Assembly (NCBI GenBank): GCA_947458795.1
Contig: CANHCD010000029.1
Span: 1-12,904 of the forward strand
Length of the DNA: 12,904 nucleotides
Direction: 5' to 3'
From: Cyclobacteriaceae bacterium
GTDB taxonomy: Bacteria > Bacteroidota > Bacteroidia > Cytophagales > Cyclobacteriaceae
The notes beneath the pieces are model-generated. The model saw only the letters and a list, made by a program, of their open reading frames with translations. It had not been told where the DNA came from and did no database searches. Shown piece after piece: positions 6,088 through 12,904 of the stretch (the stretch's first letter is position 1; the number at the start of each line of letters is the position of its first letter). The position numbers and the translations under genes are program-made.

Positions 6088-7016
6088 GTCCAGAATTTGA
6101 GGTCACCATCCTAGGAAACACCTCTTCCATCCCCATGCATGGAAGAAATCACACTGCCCAAGTCATTCGATTTGGGCAGGAGTTTTTTCTATTGGATTGT
6201 GGTGAAGGCACCCAAATTCAATTGCGTAAGTACAAAGTAAAAGCCTCAAAAATTTCAAGCATCTTCATCTCCCATCTTCATGGAGATCATTACCTCGGTT
6301 TGGTCGGCTTGCTGTCAAGTTACCACCTATCCAAGCGAACCGAAGTACTCCGAATTTTTGGTCCAAGGGGCCTAAATGAGATCATAACCACTCATTTTAG
6401 GTGGAGTCAAACTCGCTTGAATTATCCTTTGGAGTTCACCGAAACCACTACGGAAGGAAAAGTCACTCTAATCGACCTTCCTCAATTCACAATTTCCAGC
6501 TTTCCACTCCAGCACCGCATTCCAACCACCGGATTTATCATTCAAGAAAAAGCAGGCCTGCGCTCGCTAATCAAGGAAAAACTCCAGGAAAGTGCTTTAC
6601 CCTTGGAAGCCATCCAACAGCTTCGTTTGGGTCAAGATTACGTCGCCTCTGATGGTATCAACTACTTCGCAAAAGACTATTGTCACCCAATGGCTTCCTT
6701 AAGAAGCTATGCCTTCTGCTCGGATACAACTTTCAATCCATCTTTGGCTCCCTATTTCGAAAGGGTGGATCTGCTTTACCATGAAGCCACATTTATGGAA
6801 GCAGATAGTCCCCGTGCTGCCGAAACCTATCATTGTACTGCCAATCAAGCGGGGCAATTGGCCCAACTTGCAGGAGTTAAAAAATTGCTGCTAGGCCACT
6901 TTTCTTCCCGATACCCAGATTTAAGTGATTTGTTAGCGGAAGCGCAAACCGTTTTTCCCAATTCTATCCTAAGTGAAGAAGGCATCACCTATCCCATCTC
7001 CTCCTCTCATGACTGA
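6084..7016 (+). CDS. rnz: Ribonuclease Z (tRNA 3' endonuclease)
   Basis: The product is a 310-residue metallo-beta-lactamase-fold nuclease that trims tRNA precursors at the 3' end. Zinc ligands appear in SHLHGDHYLGL (63-73; His64, His66, Asp68, His69), CHPMAS, FCSDTTF, LLYHEATF and LLLGHFSSRY, all as in RNase Z. The start is TTG at 6084-6086, inside the STAS stop (TTGA overlap). The first downstream ATG would remove the first beta strand (FEVTILGNTSSIP). A purine-rich stretch with GGAGG-like sequence lies just upstream (6061-6080), unusual for this phylum and supportive of the TTG start. The gene ends 8 bp inside the transporter gene. Confidence 0.95.
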   Translation: MSPEFEVTILGNTSSIPMHGRNHTAQVIRFGQEFFLLDCGEGTQIQLRKYKVKASKISSIFISHLHGDHYLGLVGLLSSYHLSKRTEVLRIFGPRGLNEIITTHFRWSQTRLNYPLEFTETTTEGKVTLIDLPQFTISSFPLQHRIPTTGFIIQEKAGLRSLIKEKLQESALPLEAIQQLRLGQDYVASDGINYFAKDYCHPMASLRSYAFCSDTTFNPSLAPYFERVDLLYHEATFMEADSPRAAETYHCTANQAGQLAQLAGVKKLLLGHFSSRYPDLSDLLAEAQTVFPNSILSEEGITYPISSSHD

Positions 7017-7800
7017 ATCCCCTCAAAGCCGCAAAACCAACCTCTTTGTAATTCTTGGAGCCATCTTCCTAACCAATGCCATCTTGGCTGAAATTATTGG
7101 GGTGAAAATCTTCTCTGGAGAGCGTACCCTCGGATTTGAACCGGTTCAATGGACTTTCTTTGAGGAGTTTGTGCTGGACTTCAACCTCACTGCTGGGGCG
7201 GTGATTTGGCCAGTCGTCTTTATTACTACGGACTTGATCAACGAGTATTTTGGTAAAAAAGGGGTACGGAAAATCAGTTTTTTAACTGCCGCACTTATCA
7301 CCTATGTGTTTGTGGTCATCAGCCTGGTTACGGCACTGGCTCCTGCAGATTTCTGGATGCAGGTCAATGCCAGCATGCCTGACGGAACTGCCTTTGACAT
7401 CAACTACGCCTTCAATACCATTTTCAGACAAGGTTTGGGCATCATTTTAGGTTCTTTGACCGCCTTTTTGCTAGGGCAACTGATCGACGTGTATGTGTTC
7501 CAAAAACTCCGAACAGTAACGGGCCCAAAGATGATCTGGCTTCGCGCCACAGGTTCCACCCTTGTATCCCAATTCATCGATTCCTTCGTGGTGCTGGGCA
7601 TCGCCTTCTATGTCTTTGGCAACTGGTCACTACCCCAGATCGCCGCTGTGGGTTTGATCAATTATGTGTATAAGTTTAGCGTCGCCCTGGCACTTACACC
7701 CCTACTTTACATTGCACATGGACTGATTGACCGGTACTTGGGTAAGGATCTTGCTGAGAAGATGACAGAAGAAGCGACGGAGGACAGTTCGTTTTTATGA
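7009..7800 (+). CDS. Queuosine precursor transporter (YhhQ/VUT family)
   Basis: This is an inner-membrane protein of 263 residues with about six hydrophobic segments. Family motifs are visible: ITTDLINEYFGKKGVRK after the second membrane segment and SQFIDSFVVLGIAFYV near the C-terminus. Family members import the preQ0/preQ1 precursors used to make queuosine in tRNA. I chose ATG 7009, which overlaps the rnz stop in ATGACTGA; a GTG at 6973 would add 12 residues without family resemblance. It is the last gene of the purC operon. Its placement after the tRNA-processing gene rnz is functionally coherent, although no queuosine synthesis genes are in the window. Confidence 0.9.
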   Translation: MTESPQSRKTNLFVILGAIFLTNAILAEIIGVKIFSGERTLGFEPVQWTFFEEFVLDFNLTAGAVIWPVVFITTDLINEYFGKKGVRKISFLTAALITYVFVVISLVTALAPADFWMQVNASMPDGTAFDINYAFNTIFRQGLGIILGSLTAFLLGQLIDVYVFQKLRTVTGPKMIWLRATGSTLVSQFIDSFVVLGIAFYVFGNWSLPQIAAVGLINYVYKFSVALALTPLLYIAHGLIDRYLGKDLAEKMTEEATEDSSFL

Positions 7801-8220
7801 GTATCAAGTAACTAGTAGCAAGTGCCAAGATTTTTAGTAGCAAGTATCAAGTAGCAAGTATCCTGTCTGCCGACAGGCAGGCAAGACACTAACAAATTGT
7901 ACCATGTACCATGTACAAAGTACCAAGATTATTAAGAAGCAAAGGGGAAGAAACAATACTAATTTTTGTTGCTATTCAGTAAGCAGAAATCCCATGATAC
8001 CACAATAGAAAGTCTGATTTCTTGGGTCTTGGCTCTAAAAGTCTTTTGGCAGTAGCCCGCTGTCCCACTTCAGCATTCTGCACTCGTCGTTCGGCGTTCG
8101 ACATTAGAAAAATGTCGTATTTCGTACCTCGTACTTCGTACTTGGTTCTTGGTACTTGGTACAATGTACAGCCTGCTAACACCAAATATATTTCGGAGCA
8201 AGCCCCTCAATTATGTAGAA
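7801..8220. repeat. Gene-free mosaic of intergenic repeats
   Basis: This stretch has no credible gene. It begins with short variants of 'agtatcaagtagcaagtatc' (7801-7861), then a CCTGTC-TGCC-GACAGG hairpin (7862-7877), then 'gtaccatgtaccatgtac' and 'aagtaccaag' (7899-7927). After a less repetitive middle, the opposite orientation appears: 'cttgggtcttggctct' (8020-8036), 'ctcgtcgttcggcgttcgac' (8082-8101) and 'cgtacctcgtacttcgtact' to 'tggtacaatgtaca' (8123-8170). The two ends are loosely inverted copies of one word family. These are recognisable Bacteroidota repeat types that often yield spurious proteins rich in TKYEVRGTKY. Confidence 0.7.
7862..7877. repeat. Short GC-rich hairpin CCTGTC-TGCC-GACAGG
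   Basis: A perfect 6-bp stem with a 4-nt loop lies 62 bp after the transporter stop. It could end the purC operon transcript, but no T-tract follows, so Rho-independent termination is not supported. The same motif is a frequent small intergenic repeat in Bacteroidota. Confidence 0.5.
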
Positions 8221-8245
8221 TATTCTAAAAACTTCGGACCAACCC

Positions 8246-8276
8246 TTGGTTTACAAAATAATTCTACTTACTTTTG
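8246..8276 (+). promoter_or_regulatory. Candidate promoter of the DEAD-box helicase gene
   Basis: TACTTTTG (8269-8276) fits the Bacteroidota -7 consensus TAnnTTTG, and TTG (8246-8248) lies 20 nt upstream. This is the best spaced of the promoter candidates in the window. Transcription would start near 8283, leaving a leader of about 95 nt before the ATG at 8378. A small dyad, gtcaa-tt-ttgac (8281-8292), lies on the predicted start site and could be an operator or a 5' hairpin. Confidence 0.55.
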
Positions 8277-8377
8277 CATCGTCAATTTTGACAGAGCTAT
8301 TTTTCGTGCCGTGAGTCCTCGCTGTTTCTTGTCTGGGATTTAGGATACCATGGCAAGAAAAACAAAGGACAATATTC

Positions 8378-10216
8378 ATGGAAAACACAATCAAATTCTC
8401 AGACCTGGGGATTTCGGAAGAAATCTTGCGGGCAGTGGAAGAGATGGGCTACACCCAACCTTCCCCAATTCAACAACAAGCCATCCCCTTCGTTTTGCAA
8501 GGCCGCGACTTAATCGGTCAAGCGCAAACAGGTACTGGCAAGACAGCAGCATTCGCCATTCCGATCATCGACTTGGTAGATCCTGACTTCAACAAGCCTC
8601 AAGCAATCATCCTATGTCCTACCCGTGAACTAGCGGTTCAAGTAGAAGGAGAGATTCAAAAACTGGCTAAATACCACAAGAAAATCAACTCTGTAGCCAT
8701 CTATGGTGGTGAATCTATCGATAGACAGATTCGCGTCTTGAAAAAAGGCGTACAGATCGTAGTAGGAACACCTGGACGAGTTCAGGACCACATCAACCGT
8801 GGCACCTTGCGCTTGGAAGATGCAGGAATCATCGTCTTGGATGAGGCAGATGAAATGCTAGACATGGGCTTTAGAGACGATATCGAAGCGATTCTTCAGG
8901 AAATGCCGGAAGAAAGACAGACCGTATTCTTCTCCGCAACCATGGCCAAGCCTATCCTTGACCTAACTCGCAAGTACCAGAAAGACCCAGAAATCATCAA
9001 AGTTGCCAAGAACGAATTGACGGTTGCCAAAATCGATCAAGTATTCTATGAAGTGAAGCAGTCTTTGAAGATGGAGCTGATGGCTCGTTTGATGAACATT
9101 CACAATTATGCCCTTAGCGTGGTGTTTTGCAACACCAAGCGCATGACAGACGAGGTAACCGAATCTTTAGGTGCTCGTGGCATCCTTGCCGAAGCGCTTC
9201 ACGGTGACCTTTCTCAAGCACAGCGTGACAAAGTAATGGGCAAGTTCAGAAAAGGACTTTGCACTGTATTGGTAGCTACTGATGTAGCCGCTAGAGGAAT
9301 TGACGTAGATAACGTTGAGGCGGTATTCAACTTTGATATCCCATTGGATGAGGAGTATTACGTACACCGTATCGGAAGAACGGGCAGAGCTGGAAAATCA
9401 GGAACTGCCATTACGTTCATTACCGGCCGCAGAGAGATGATGAAACTCAAAGATTTGGAGCGATTCACCAAGGCTACAATCAATAAAATGACCCCTCCTT
9501 CTGTTACTGAATTGGTAGAATTGAAGAAAACTCAGTTTATCAAGGATGTACACCGTGTATTGAGCAAGCCGGAGGACAATCAATTGTTTGAAGCCACCAT
9601 CGGCCAAATGCTTTCAGAAGGTTTGACTCAGGAACAAATCTCTCTTGGCCTACTTAAAATGGTCATGGGCGATACCGTCAAAGAAATGAAGGAGCAAGAC
9701 TTTGGCATTGAAGCTCCAGCATACGGAGACCGTAGAAGAGAAGGTGGTCGTGAGGGTGGACGTGAATCTAGATTCGGAGATCGAAGAGAAGGTGGACGTG
9801 GCGAGCGTTTCGGAGACCGAAGAGAAGCTCCTAGAGGCGGTGATCGCTTTGAGCGTGGGAGCCGTTTTGGCGACCGCAAAGAAGGAGGAAGCCGTTTCGG
9901 AGATAGCAGTAGCCGATTTGGTGACCGCAAGGAAGGAACTCGTGATTTTGCTCCCCGTGCAGAGCGTGCGCGCGAAGAGAACATGACTCGTTTGTTTTTG
10001 AATCTTGGTAAAAAAGACTTTATCCGTCCCAACGACATCGTAGGTGCCATTGCAGGTGAGTCTGGCCTATCCGGCAAAAGCATCGGAGGCATTGATATCT
10101 TTGACAACTTCTCCTTCGTCGATGTACCTCACAAGGATGCAGAGCACGTAGTACGCGTGATGAAAAACAACACCATCAAAGGCAGAACCGTCAATATGGA
10201 GATTTCAAAAGCTTAA
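8378..10216 (+). CDS. DEAD-box ATP-dependent RNA helicase with RG-rich linker and DbpA-type RNA-binding domain
   Basis: The protein has 612 residues. It shows a Q motif (FSDLGISEEIL... SPIQQQAIP, 7-37), motif I AQTGTGKT (49-56), PTRELA (81-86), GTPGR (130-134), DEAD (155-158), SAT (186-188), ARGID (305-309) and HRIGRTGR (330-337). All core residues are intact. Residues ~451-519 form an RG-rich linker with repeated RFGDRREGG / SRFGDRKEG units, and ~536-612 resemble the DbpA/CsdA C-terminal RNA-binding domain. Such proteins unwind RNA in ribosome assembly, cold adaptation and RNA decay. The ATG at 8378 fits the family start. The gene stands alone, with its own promoter and a strong terminator. 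It could be called deaD or csdA-like, but the exact orthology is not settled from sequence alone. Confidence 0.95.
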   Translation: MENTIKFSDLGISEEILRAVEEMGYTQPSPIQQQAIPFVLQGRDLIGQAQTGTGKTAAFAIPIIDLVDPDFNKPQAIILCPTRELAVQVEGEIQKLAKYHKKINSVAIYGGESIDRQIRVLKKGVQIVVGTPGRVQDHINRGTLRLEDAGIIVLDEADEMLDMGFRDDIEAILQEMPEERQTVFFSATMAKPILDLTRKYQKDPEIIKVAKNELTVAKIDQVFYEVKQSLKMELMARLMNIHNYALSVVFCNTKRMTDEVTESLGARGILAEALHGDLSQAQRDKVMGKFRKGLCTVLVATDVAARGIDVDNVEAVFNFDIPLDEEYYVHRIGRTGRAGKSGTAITFITGRREMMKLKDLERFTKATINKMTPPSVTELVELKKTQFIKDVHRVLSKPEDNQLFEATIGQMLSEGLTQEQISLGLLKMVMGDTVKEMKEQDFGIEAPAYGDRRREGGREGGRESRFGDRREGGRGERFGDRREAPRGGDRFERGSRFGDRKEGGSRFGDSSSRFGDRKEGTRDFAPRAERAREENMTRLFLNLGKKDFIRPNDIVGAIAGESGLSGKSIGGIDIFDNFSFVDVPHKDAEHVVRVMKNNTIKGRTVNMEISKA

Positions 10217-10245
10217 AGCCTAAGGCATAAAAGCTTATTCAGAAT

Positions 10246-10279
10246 AAAAGCACATTTCTTAACGAAATGTGCTTTTTTT
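10246..10279 (+). terminator. Rho-independent terminator after the helicase gene
   Basis: Perfect 13-bp stem: aaaagcacatttc (10246-10258) pairs with 10264-10276 around loop ttaac, and seven T residues (10273-10279) follow or overlap the stem end. It lies 29 nt after the helicase stop and 24 nt before the likely rsmE start. The A-run upstream also makes it partly bidirectional. Confidence 0.9.
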
Positions 10280-10303
10280 GTGTCTTCGTAGATGTCTTCG
10301 CTT

Positions 10304-11008
10304 ATGCAGCTTTTCTTTCAAGATTCGATCACCTCTCCTACTACCTTTCTCAACGAGGAAGAATCCAAGCACCTCGTTCGGGTGCTGCGAAAGAAGCAAG
10401 GAGATCAAATCCTACTGACGGATGGAAAAGGAATACTCTACACCTGTGTGCTGGACCAAGCGGATCCCAAAAAGGCTAGCCTAACCGTCCTATCGTCCAA
10501 AGAAGCAGAAAAGGATCCCTTTTACATCCACTTGGCAATCGCTCCTACCAAAAGCCCCGACCGCATGGAATGGATGGTGGAGAAAATCACAGAGATCGGA
10601 TTTCATGAACTGACTTTACTTGATACCATGCATGGAGAGCGAAGCTTTTTGAAAACGGATCGCTTGCAGAAAAAAATAATTTCTGCCTGCAAGCAGAGCA
10701 TCAAATGGAAAACGCCCACCCTAAATGGCACAATTAAGCTCAGCGAACTCCTAAAGTCTACTGACTTTACCGAGTACCAGAAGTTTATTGCCTACGTGGA
10801 TGAAAATCATACCCACCACCTCTTGGACTTGGCCAAAGCAGGCGGAAAGTACCTCATCTTGATTGGTCCTGAAGGAGATTTTGACCCGAAAGAAATTCAA
10901 CTGGCATTCGCACAAGGATTTCAGGCAGTTTCCCTTGGGAAAAGCCGATTGCGAACTGAAACAGCAGGACTAGCAGCCGTTCAAATGCTACAAATACTCA
11001 ATCGATAA
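10304..11008 (+). CDS. rsmE: 16S rRNA (uracil1498-N3)-methyltransferase RsmE
   Basis: This SPOUT-class enzyme methylates U1498 of 16S rRNA using S-adenosylmethionine. From ATG 10304 the protein has 234 residues and begins MQLFFQ, matching the usual short N-terminus; an ATG at 10292 would add MSSL. An N-terminal PUA-like part carries EEESKHLVRVLRKKQGD. The C-terminal knot shows IGPEGDFDPKEI and SLGKSRLRTETAGLAAVQM, the SAM-binding signatures (GPEGG-like and LRTETA). The glycine after GPEG is Asp here, a minor variation. The gene begins just downstream of the helicase terminator and I see no clear TAnnTTTG box for it, so its promoter is uncertain. Confidence 0.93.
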   Translation: MQLFFQDSITSPTTFLNEEESKHLVRVLRKKQGDQILLTDGKGILYTCVLDQADPKKASLTVLSSKEAEKDPFYIHLAIAPTKSPDRMEWMVEKITEIGFHELTLLDTMHGERSFLKTDRLQKKIISACKQSIKWKTPTLNGTIKLSELLKSTDFTEYQKFIAYVDENHTHHLLDLAKAGGKYLILIGPEGDFDPKEIQLAFAQGFQAVSLGKSRLRTETAGLAAVQMLQILNR

Positions 11009-11191
11009 AGTAAATCAGGATTACTAATTGTCAAAAAATCAGCTACTTTTTACCTTACTCAAATTCCATTTTAAAAAATTGGAGGCGGAACTACCAAAAG
11101 TCCTTAACTATTTTCTTATTTTAGAGTATCTTTTTTCATTCTCCATAACAGGAGCCTTGGCTGAAGACTGAACTACTTAACTCATCCCCTA

Positions 11192-11545
11192 GTGCCTTAC
11201 AAAGAGCGAGAAATAGAGAAAAAATACTTTTCCATTGGAGAGGTGGCCGACATGTTCAAAGTAGCGGCCTCCCTTATTCGCTATTGGGAAGGAGAATTTG
11301 ACATCATCCGCCCCAAAAAAGACAAAAAAGGCAACCGCCGCTACACCCAAGACGATATCCAAAAGATTCGCTACGTGTATCACTTGGTCAAAGAAAAGGG
11401 ATATACCCTTCAAGGTGCCCAAGAAGTCATCGCGGCAGGGAAGAAACAAGGATTTGATAAGGTAGCAGCAGTTCAAAAACTTCAGGAAATCAAGGATTTT
11501 TTAATCAACCTGAAGCATGAACTCCATTCCAGATCCAACACCTGA
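11192..11545 (+). CDS. MerR-family transcriptional regulator
   Basis: The protein has 117 residues. An N-terminal MerR-type winged helix (KYFSIGEVADMFKVAASLIR, 11-30, then YWEGEFDIIRPKK and GNRRYTQDDI) is followed by a helical region that could dimerise. No C-terminal effector or metal-binding domain and no cysteine cluster are present, so the signal sensed is unknown. The start is GTG at 11192-11194. The sequence MPYKERE is the normal N-terminus of this Bacteroidota subfamily, as I recall it, which supports GTG. The gene overlaps dprA by 29 bp, indicating co-transcription and coupled translation. It may control its own operon; no operator was identified. Confidence 0.9.
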   Translation: MPYKEREIEKKYFSIGEVADMFKVAASLIRYWEGEFDIIRPKKDKKGNRRYTQDDIQKIRYVYHLVKEKGYTLQGAQEVIAAGKKQGFDKVAAVQKLQEIKDFLINLKHELHSRSNT

Positions 11546-12647
11546 GGAAAAACAGTTTTTTATTGCCCTTGCCTTAGCACCCAAAGTTGGGCCTATTCTA
11601 TTCAAAGCTATTCTTGCCTACGCAGGCTCAGCACTTAATTTCTTTGCCTTGCCTACAAGCAAGGTTGTCAAAATCCCTAGAATAGGACGGAAATTACTCG
11701 AAATTCAGCAGCAACAGGCATCGCTACTTGCTAAAGCAGCAACCCTCCTTGCCGAACAAACTTCTGGAGGATACCGATTGCTCACCTCGCTGGATGAAGC
11801 GTTTCCAAAACGACTACATTCCATTGCAGATGCTCCGGTACTCCTTTTTACAAAGGGTCAAGCCAACTTGAATACCCAAAGAACCATTGGAATCGTGGGA
11901 ACCCGAAGTGCTACCGCCTATGGGAGGTCCATCACCAAAAAAATCATTGAAGATCTTTTGCCCTACCAGCCGACCATCGTATCGGGACTTGCCTATGGAA
12001 TTGATATTGAGGCACATCGGACGGCTTTACAGTTGGGATTACCCACCCTTGCAGTGATGGGCTCGCCCATCCACTTGATTTACCCTGCTGCACACAAAGG
12101 CACCGCCACCCAATTGGTAGAAGCTCAAGGTGCCTTACTCAGTGAGTATGCGCCTGGATCTATCTTGCTGCCTGGAAATTTTCCAGCTAGAAATCGAATT
12201 ATCGCCGCACTTTCCGATGCGCTCTTGGTGGTGGAGGCTGCAGAAAAAGGCGGGGCATTGATCACTGCCGAAATTGCCTTTAGCTACCACAAGGAAGTTT
12301 TTGCAGTTCCTGGAAACCTCCAATCTACTTTTTCGGAAGGCTGCAACCAGCTCATCAAAAGAATGAAAGCAGCCATCTACACCGGTCCAAATGACCTCGC
12401 AGAGGCTTTGCACTGGACCAAACCAGGAGAAGAACGAAAAACAAAGGCCCTACAGGATTTCTCAACTCGGGATGCCTTGGAGTTCAAAATCCTTAGCTAC
12501 CTCCAAAACCAAGGAGATACTGAGCTCGATCAGCTTGCTTTTGCCAACCAAATTCCATTGGGAATGCTGTCCTCGACCCTACTTTCACTTGAGTTTGAAG
12601 GAATAGTTAAGTCCTTACCTGGGAAAAAATATAAGCTCCTCAGCTAG
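11517..12647 (+). CDS. dprA: DNA-processing protein DprA (Smf)
   Basis: DprA binds incoming single-stranded DNA in natural transformation and loads RecA. The 376-residue protein has an N-terminal helical part with helix-hairpin-helix character (ALAPKVGPILFKAI, 18-31; IPRIGRKL, 53-60). The Rossmann-like core shows TIGIVGTRSATAYGRS (123-138), VSGLAYGIDIEAHRTAL (155-171), LIYPAAHKG (187-195), LPGNFPARNRIIAALSDAL (218-236) and EKGGALITAEIA (243-254). A C-terminal winged-helix domain (about 315-376) completes the usual three-domain layout. The ATG lies inside the merR gene (29-bp overlap). No other competence genes are in the window. Many bacteria that are not known to be transformable keep dprA, so competence cannot be inferred. 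Confidence 0.95.
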   Translation: MNSIPDPTPEEKQFFIALALAPKVGPILFKAILAYAGSALNFFALPTSKVVKIPRIGRKLLEIQQQQASLLAKAATLLAEQTSGGYRLLTSLDEAFPKRLHSIADAPVLLFTKGQANLNTQRTIGIVGTRSATAYGRSITKKIIEDLLPYQPTIVSGLAYGIDIEAHRTALQLGLPTLAVMGSPIHLIYPAAHKGTATQLVEAQGALLSEYAPGSILLPGNFPARNRIIAALSDALLVVEAAEKGGALITAEIAFSYHKEVFAVPGNLQSTFSEGCNQLIKRMKAAIYTGPNDLAEALHWTKPGEERKTKALQDFSTRDALEFKILSYLQNQGDTELDQLAFANQIPLGMLSSTLLSLEFEGIVKSLPGKKYKLLS

Positions 12648-12690
12648 ACTTTAGGAATCAGGAAATCCAATTGGGTCACTTTAGAACCTA

Positions 12691-12720
12691 CCAACTCTGC
12701 TTAAAATAAGTTGGCTTGTT
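12691..12720. terminator. Weak candidate terminator between convergent dprA and the PepSY-type gene
   Basis: The stem ccaact (12691-12696) pairs with agttgg (12709-12714) around a 12-nt loop and is followed by cttgtt, a poor T-tract. The position, 43 bp after the dprA stop and just past the opposing gene's end, suits a terminator, but the stem is short. Confidence 0.3.
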
Positions 12721-12904
12721 ATTCTTTCATCTTGCGCATAAGCTTTGGGTAGTACCACAGGTAAAACCCACTTAGCGCAAGCAAAATCAATCCAAGGGAG
12801 ACCAAAGTGGAGTAGGTAAGTTTAGCTCCCTCCTCTCCAGTCGTGTAATAATCCACAATACTTCCATCGTGCACCTTTTCGATCCAATCGGAATGCCGCG
12901 TACC
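12719..12904 (-). CDS. PepSY-associated membrane-helix protein, C-terminal end (cut by window)
   Basis: Reading leftward from the window edge, 61 codons end at a TAA (12719-12721) and are absent from longer-frame searches because the start lies outside. The sequence contains WIEKVHDGSIVDYY, then one strongly hydrophobic helix (STLVSLGLILLALSGFYLW) and a basic end (YYPKLMRKMKE). A HxGxxxx segment followed by a single terminal membrane helix ending in LW.Y.PK is typical of PepSY-domain and PepSY-associated TM proteins, often linked to iron uptake or reductase functions. Only the C-terminus is visible, so the subfamily is uncertain. It converges on dprA. Confidence 0.6.
   Translation of the reverse strand, partial: GTRHSDWIEKVHDGSIVDYYTTGEEGAKLTYSTLVSLGLILLALSGFYLWYYPKLMRKMKE

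Noticed and set aside
7976..8185. Minus-strand frame of 69 codons (and plus-strand frame 8022-8228)
   Set aside because: Both are translations of intergenic word repeats (PRTKYEVRGTKY type), a known source of false genes.
7801..8220. Possible CRISPR array
   Set aside because: The repeated words are short, variable and contiguous, with no constant repeat length or unique spacers.
8350..8586. 78-codon frame starting upstream of the helicase gene
   Set aside because: It runs out of frame through the helicase start and has no protein-like composition; kept only as an upstream ATG in the leader.
9628..10107. 159-codon minus-strand frame rich in R, S and P
   Set aside because: It is the antisense of the RG-rich helicase linker.
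11009..11191. Promoter or terminator between rsmE and the MerR gene
   Set aside because: The 183-bp gap is AT-rich and has a near-match TATCTTTT, but no exact TAnnTTTG box or convincing hairpin could be supported.

Overview
The window looks like Bacteroidota chromosome, most likely order Cytophagales and perhaps close to Cyclobacteriaceae/Algoriphagus. The species is inference. Supporting signs are the purC - STAS - ribonuclease Z gene order, a BatC-like Q/E/N-rich TPR-protein tail, a MerR-DprA pair, few Shine-Dalgarno sequences, and three promoter candidates with the Bacteroidota -7 element TAnnTTTG. Intergenic DNA also carries repeat families typical of this phylum: 'gcaaaggcgcagagacgcaaag' type, and 'caagtagcaagtatcaagt / cgtacttcgtacttggt' type. 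Most of the window is ordinary housekeeping DNA. I see no CRISPR array, transposase, phage, toxin-antitoxin module or defence island.

Region 1 (1-1128) is the anomaly. Bases 1-450 and 679-1128 form a large inverted repeat. Position x pairs with position 1129-x without a single gap, around a 228-bp unpaired centre. Each arm carries the end of a BatC-like gene followed by the start of an acetyl-CoA acetyltransferase gene, so the two copies point away from each other. The arms differ at 27 of 450 positions by my hand alignment. Of the 24 differences inside genes, 23 are at third codon positions and only 2 change the protein. The arms are therefore two diverged lineages, not a simple read fold-back. 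The structure is either a real, old inverted duplication or an assembly join between two strains. Only the right-arm thiolase (965-2146) is complete in the window.

Region 2 (2147-3610): a repeat-rich convergent gap lies between the thiolase and an ApbE-type flavin transferase lipoprotein on the minus strand. That gene is divergent from the next one and has a promoter candidate. Region 3 (3611-4699) is a secreted protein made of about a dozen YwqK/MORN-like repeats.

Region 4 (4734-7800) is a tight four-gene operon: purC (purine synthesis), a single-domain STAS protein, ribonuclease Z (tRNA 3' processing, TTG start overlapping the STAS stop) and a queuosine-precursor transporter of the YhhQ/VUT family (8-bp overlap). 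Region 5 (7801-8377) holds no credible gene but a mosaic of phylum-typical repeats, then the promoter and long leader of the next gene. Region 6 (8378-10216) is a DEAD-box RNA helicase with an RG-rich linker and a DbpA-type RNA-binding domain, closed by a strong terminator. Region 7 (10304-12647) holds rsmE (16S rRNA methylation), then a MerR-family regulator (GTG start) overlapping dprA. Region 8 (12719-12904) is the end of a PepSY-type membrane protein on the minus strand, cut by the window edge. Several genes (rnz, the queuosine-precursor transporter, the helicase, rsmE) act on RNA maturation, but they sit in separate transcription units.
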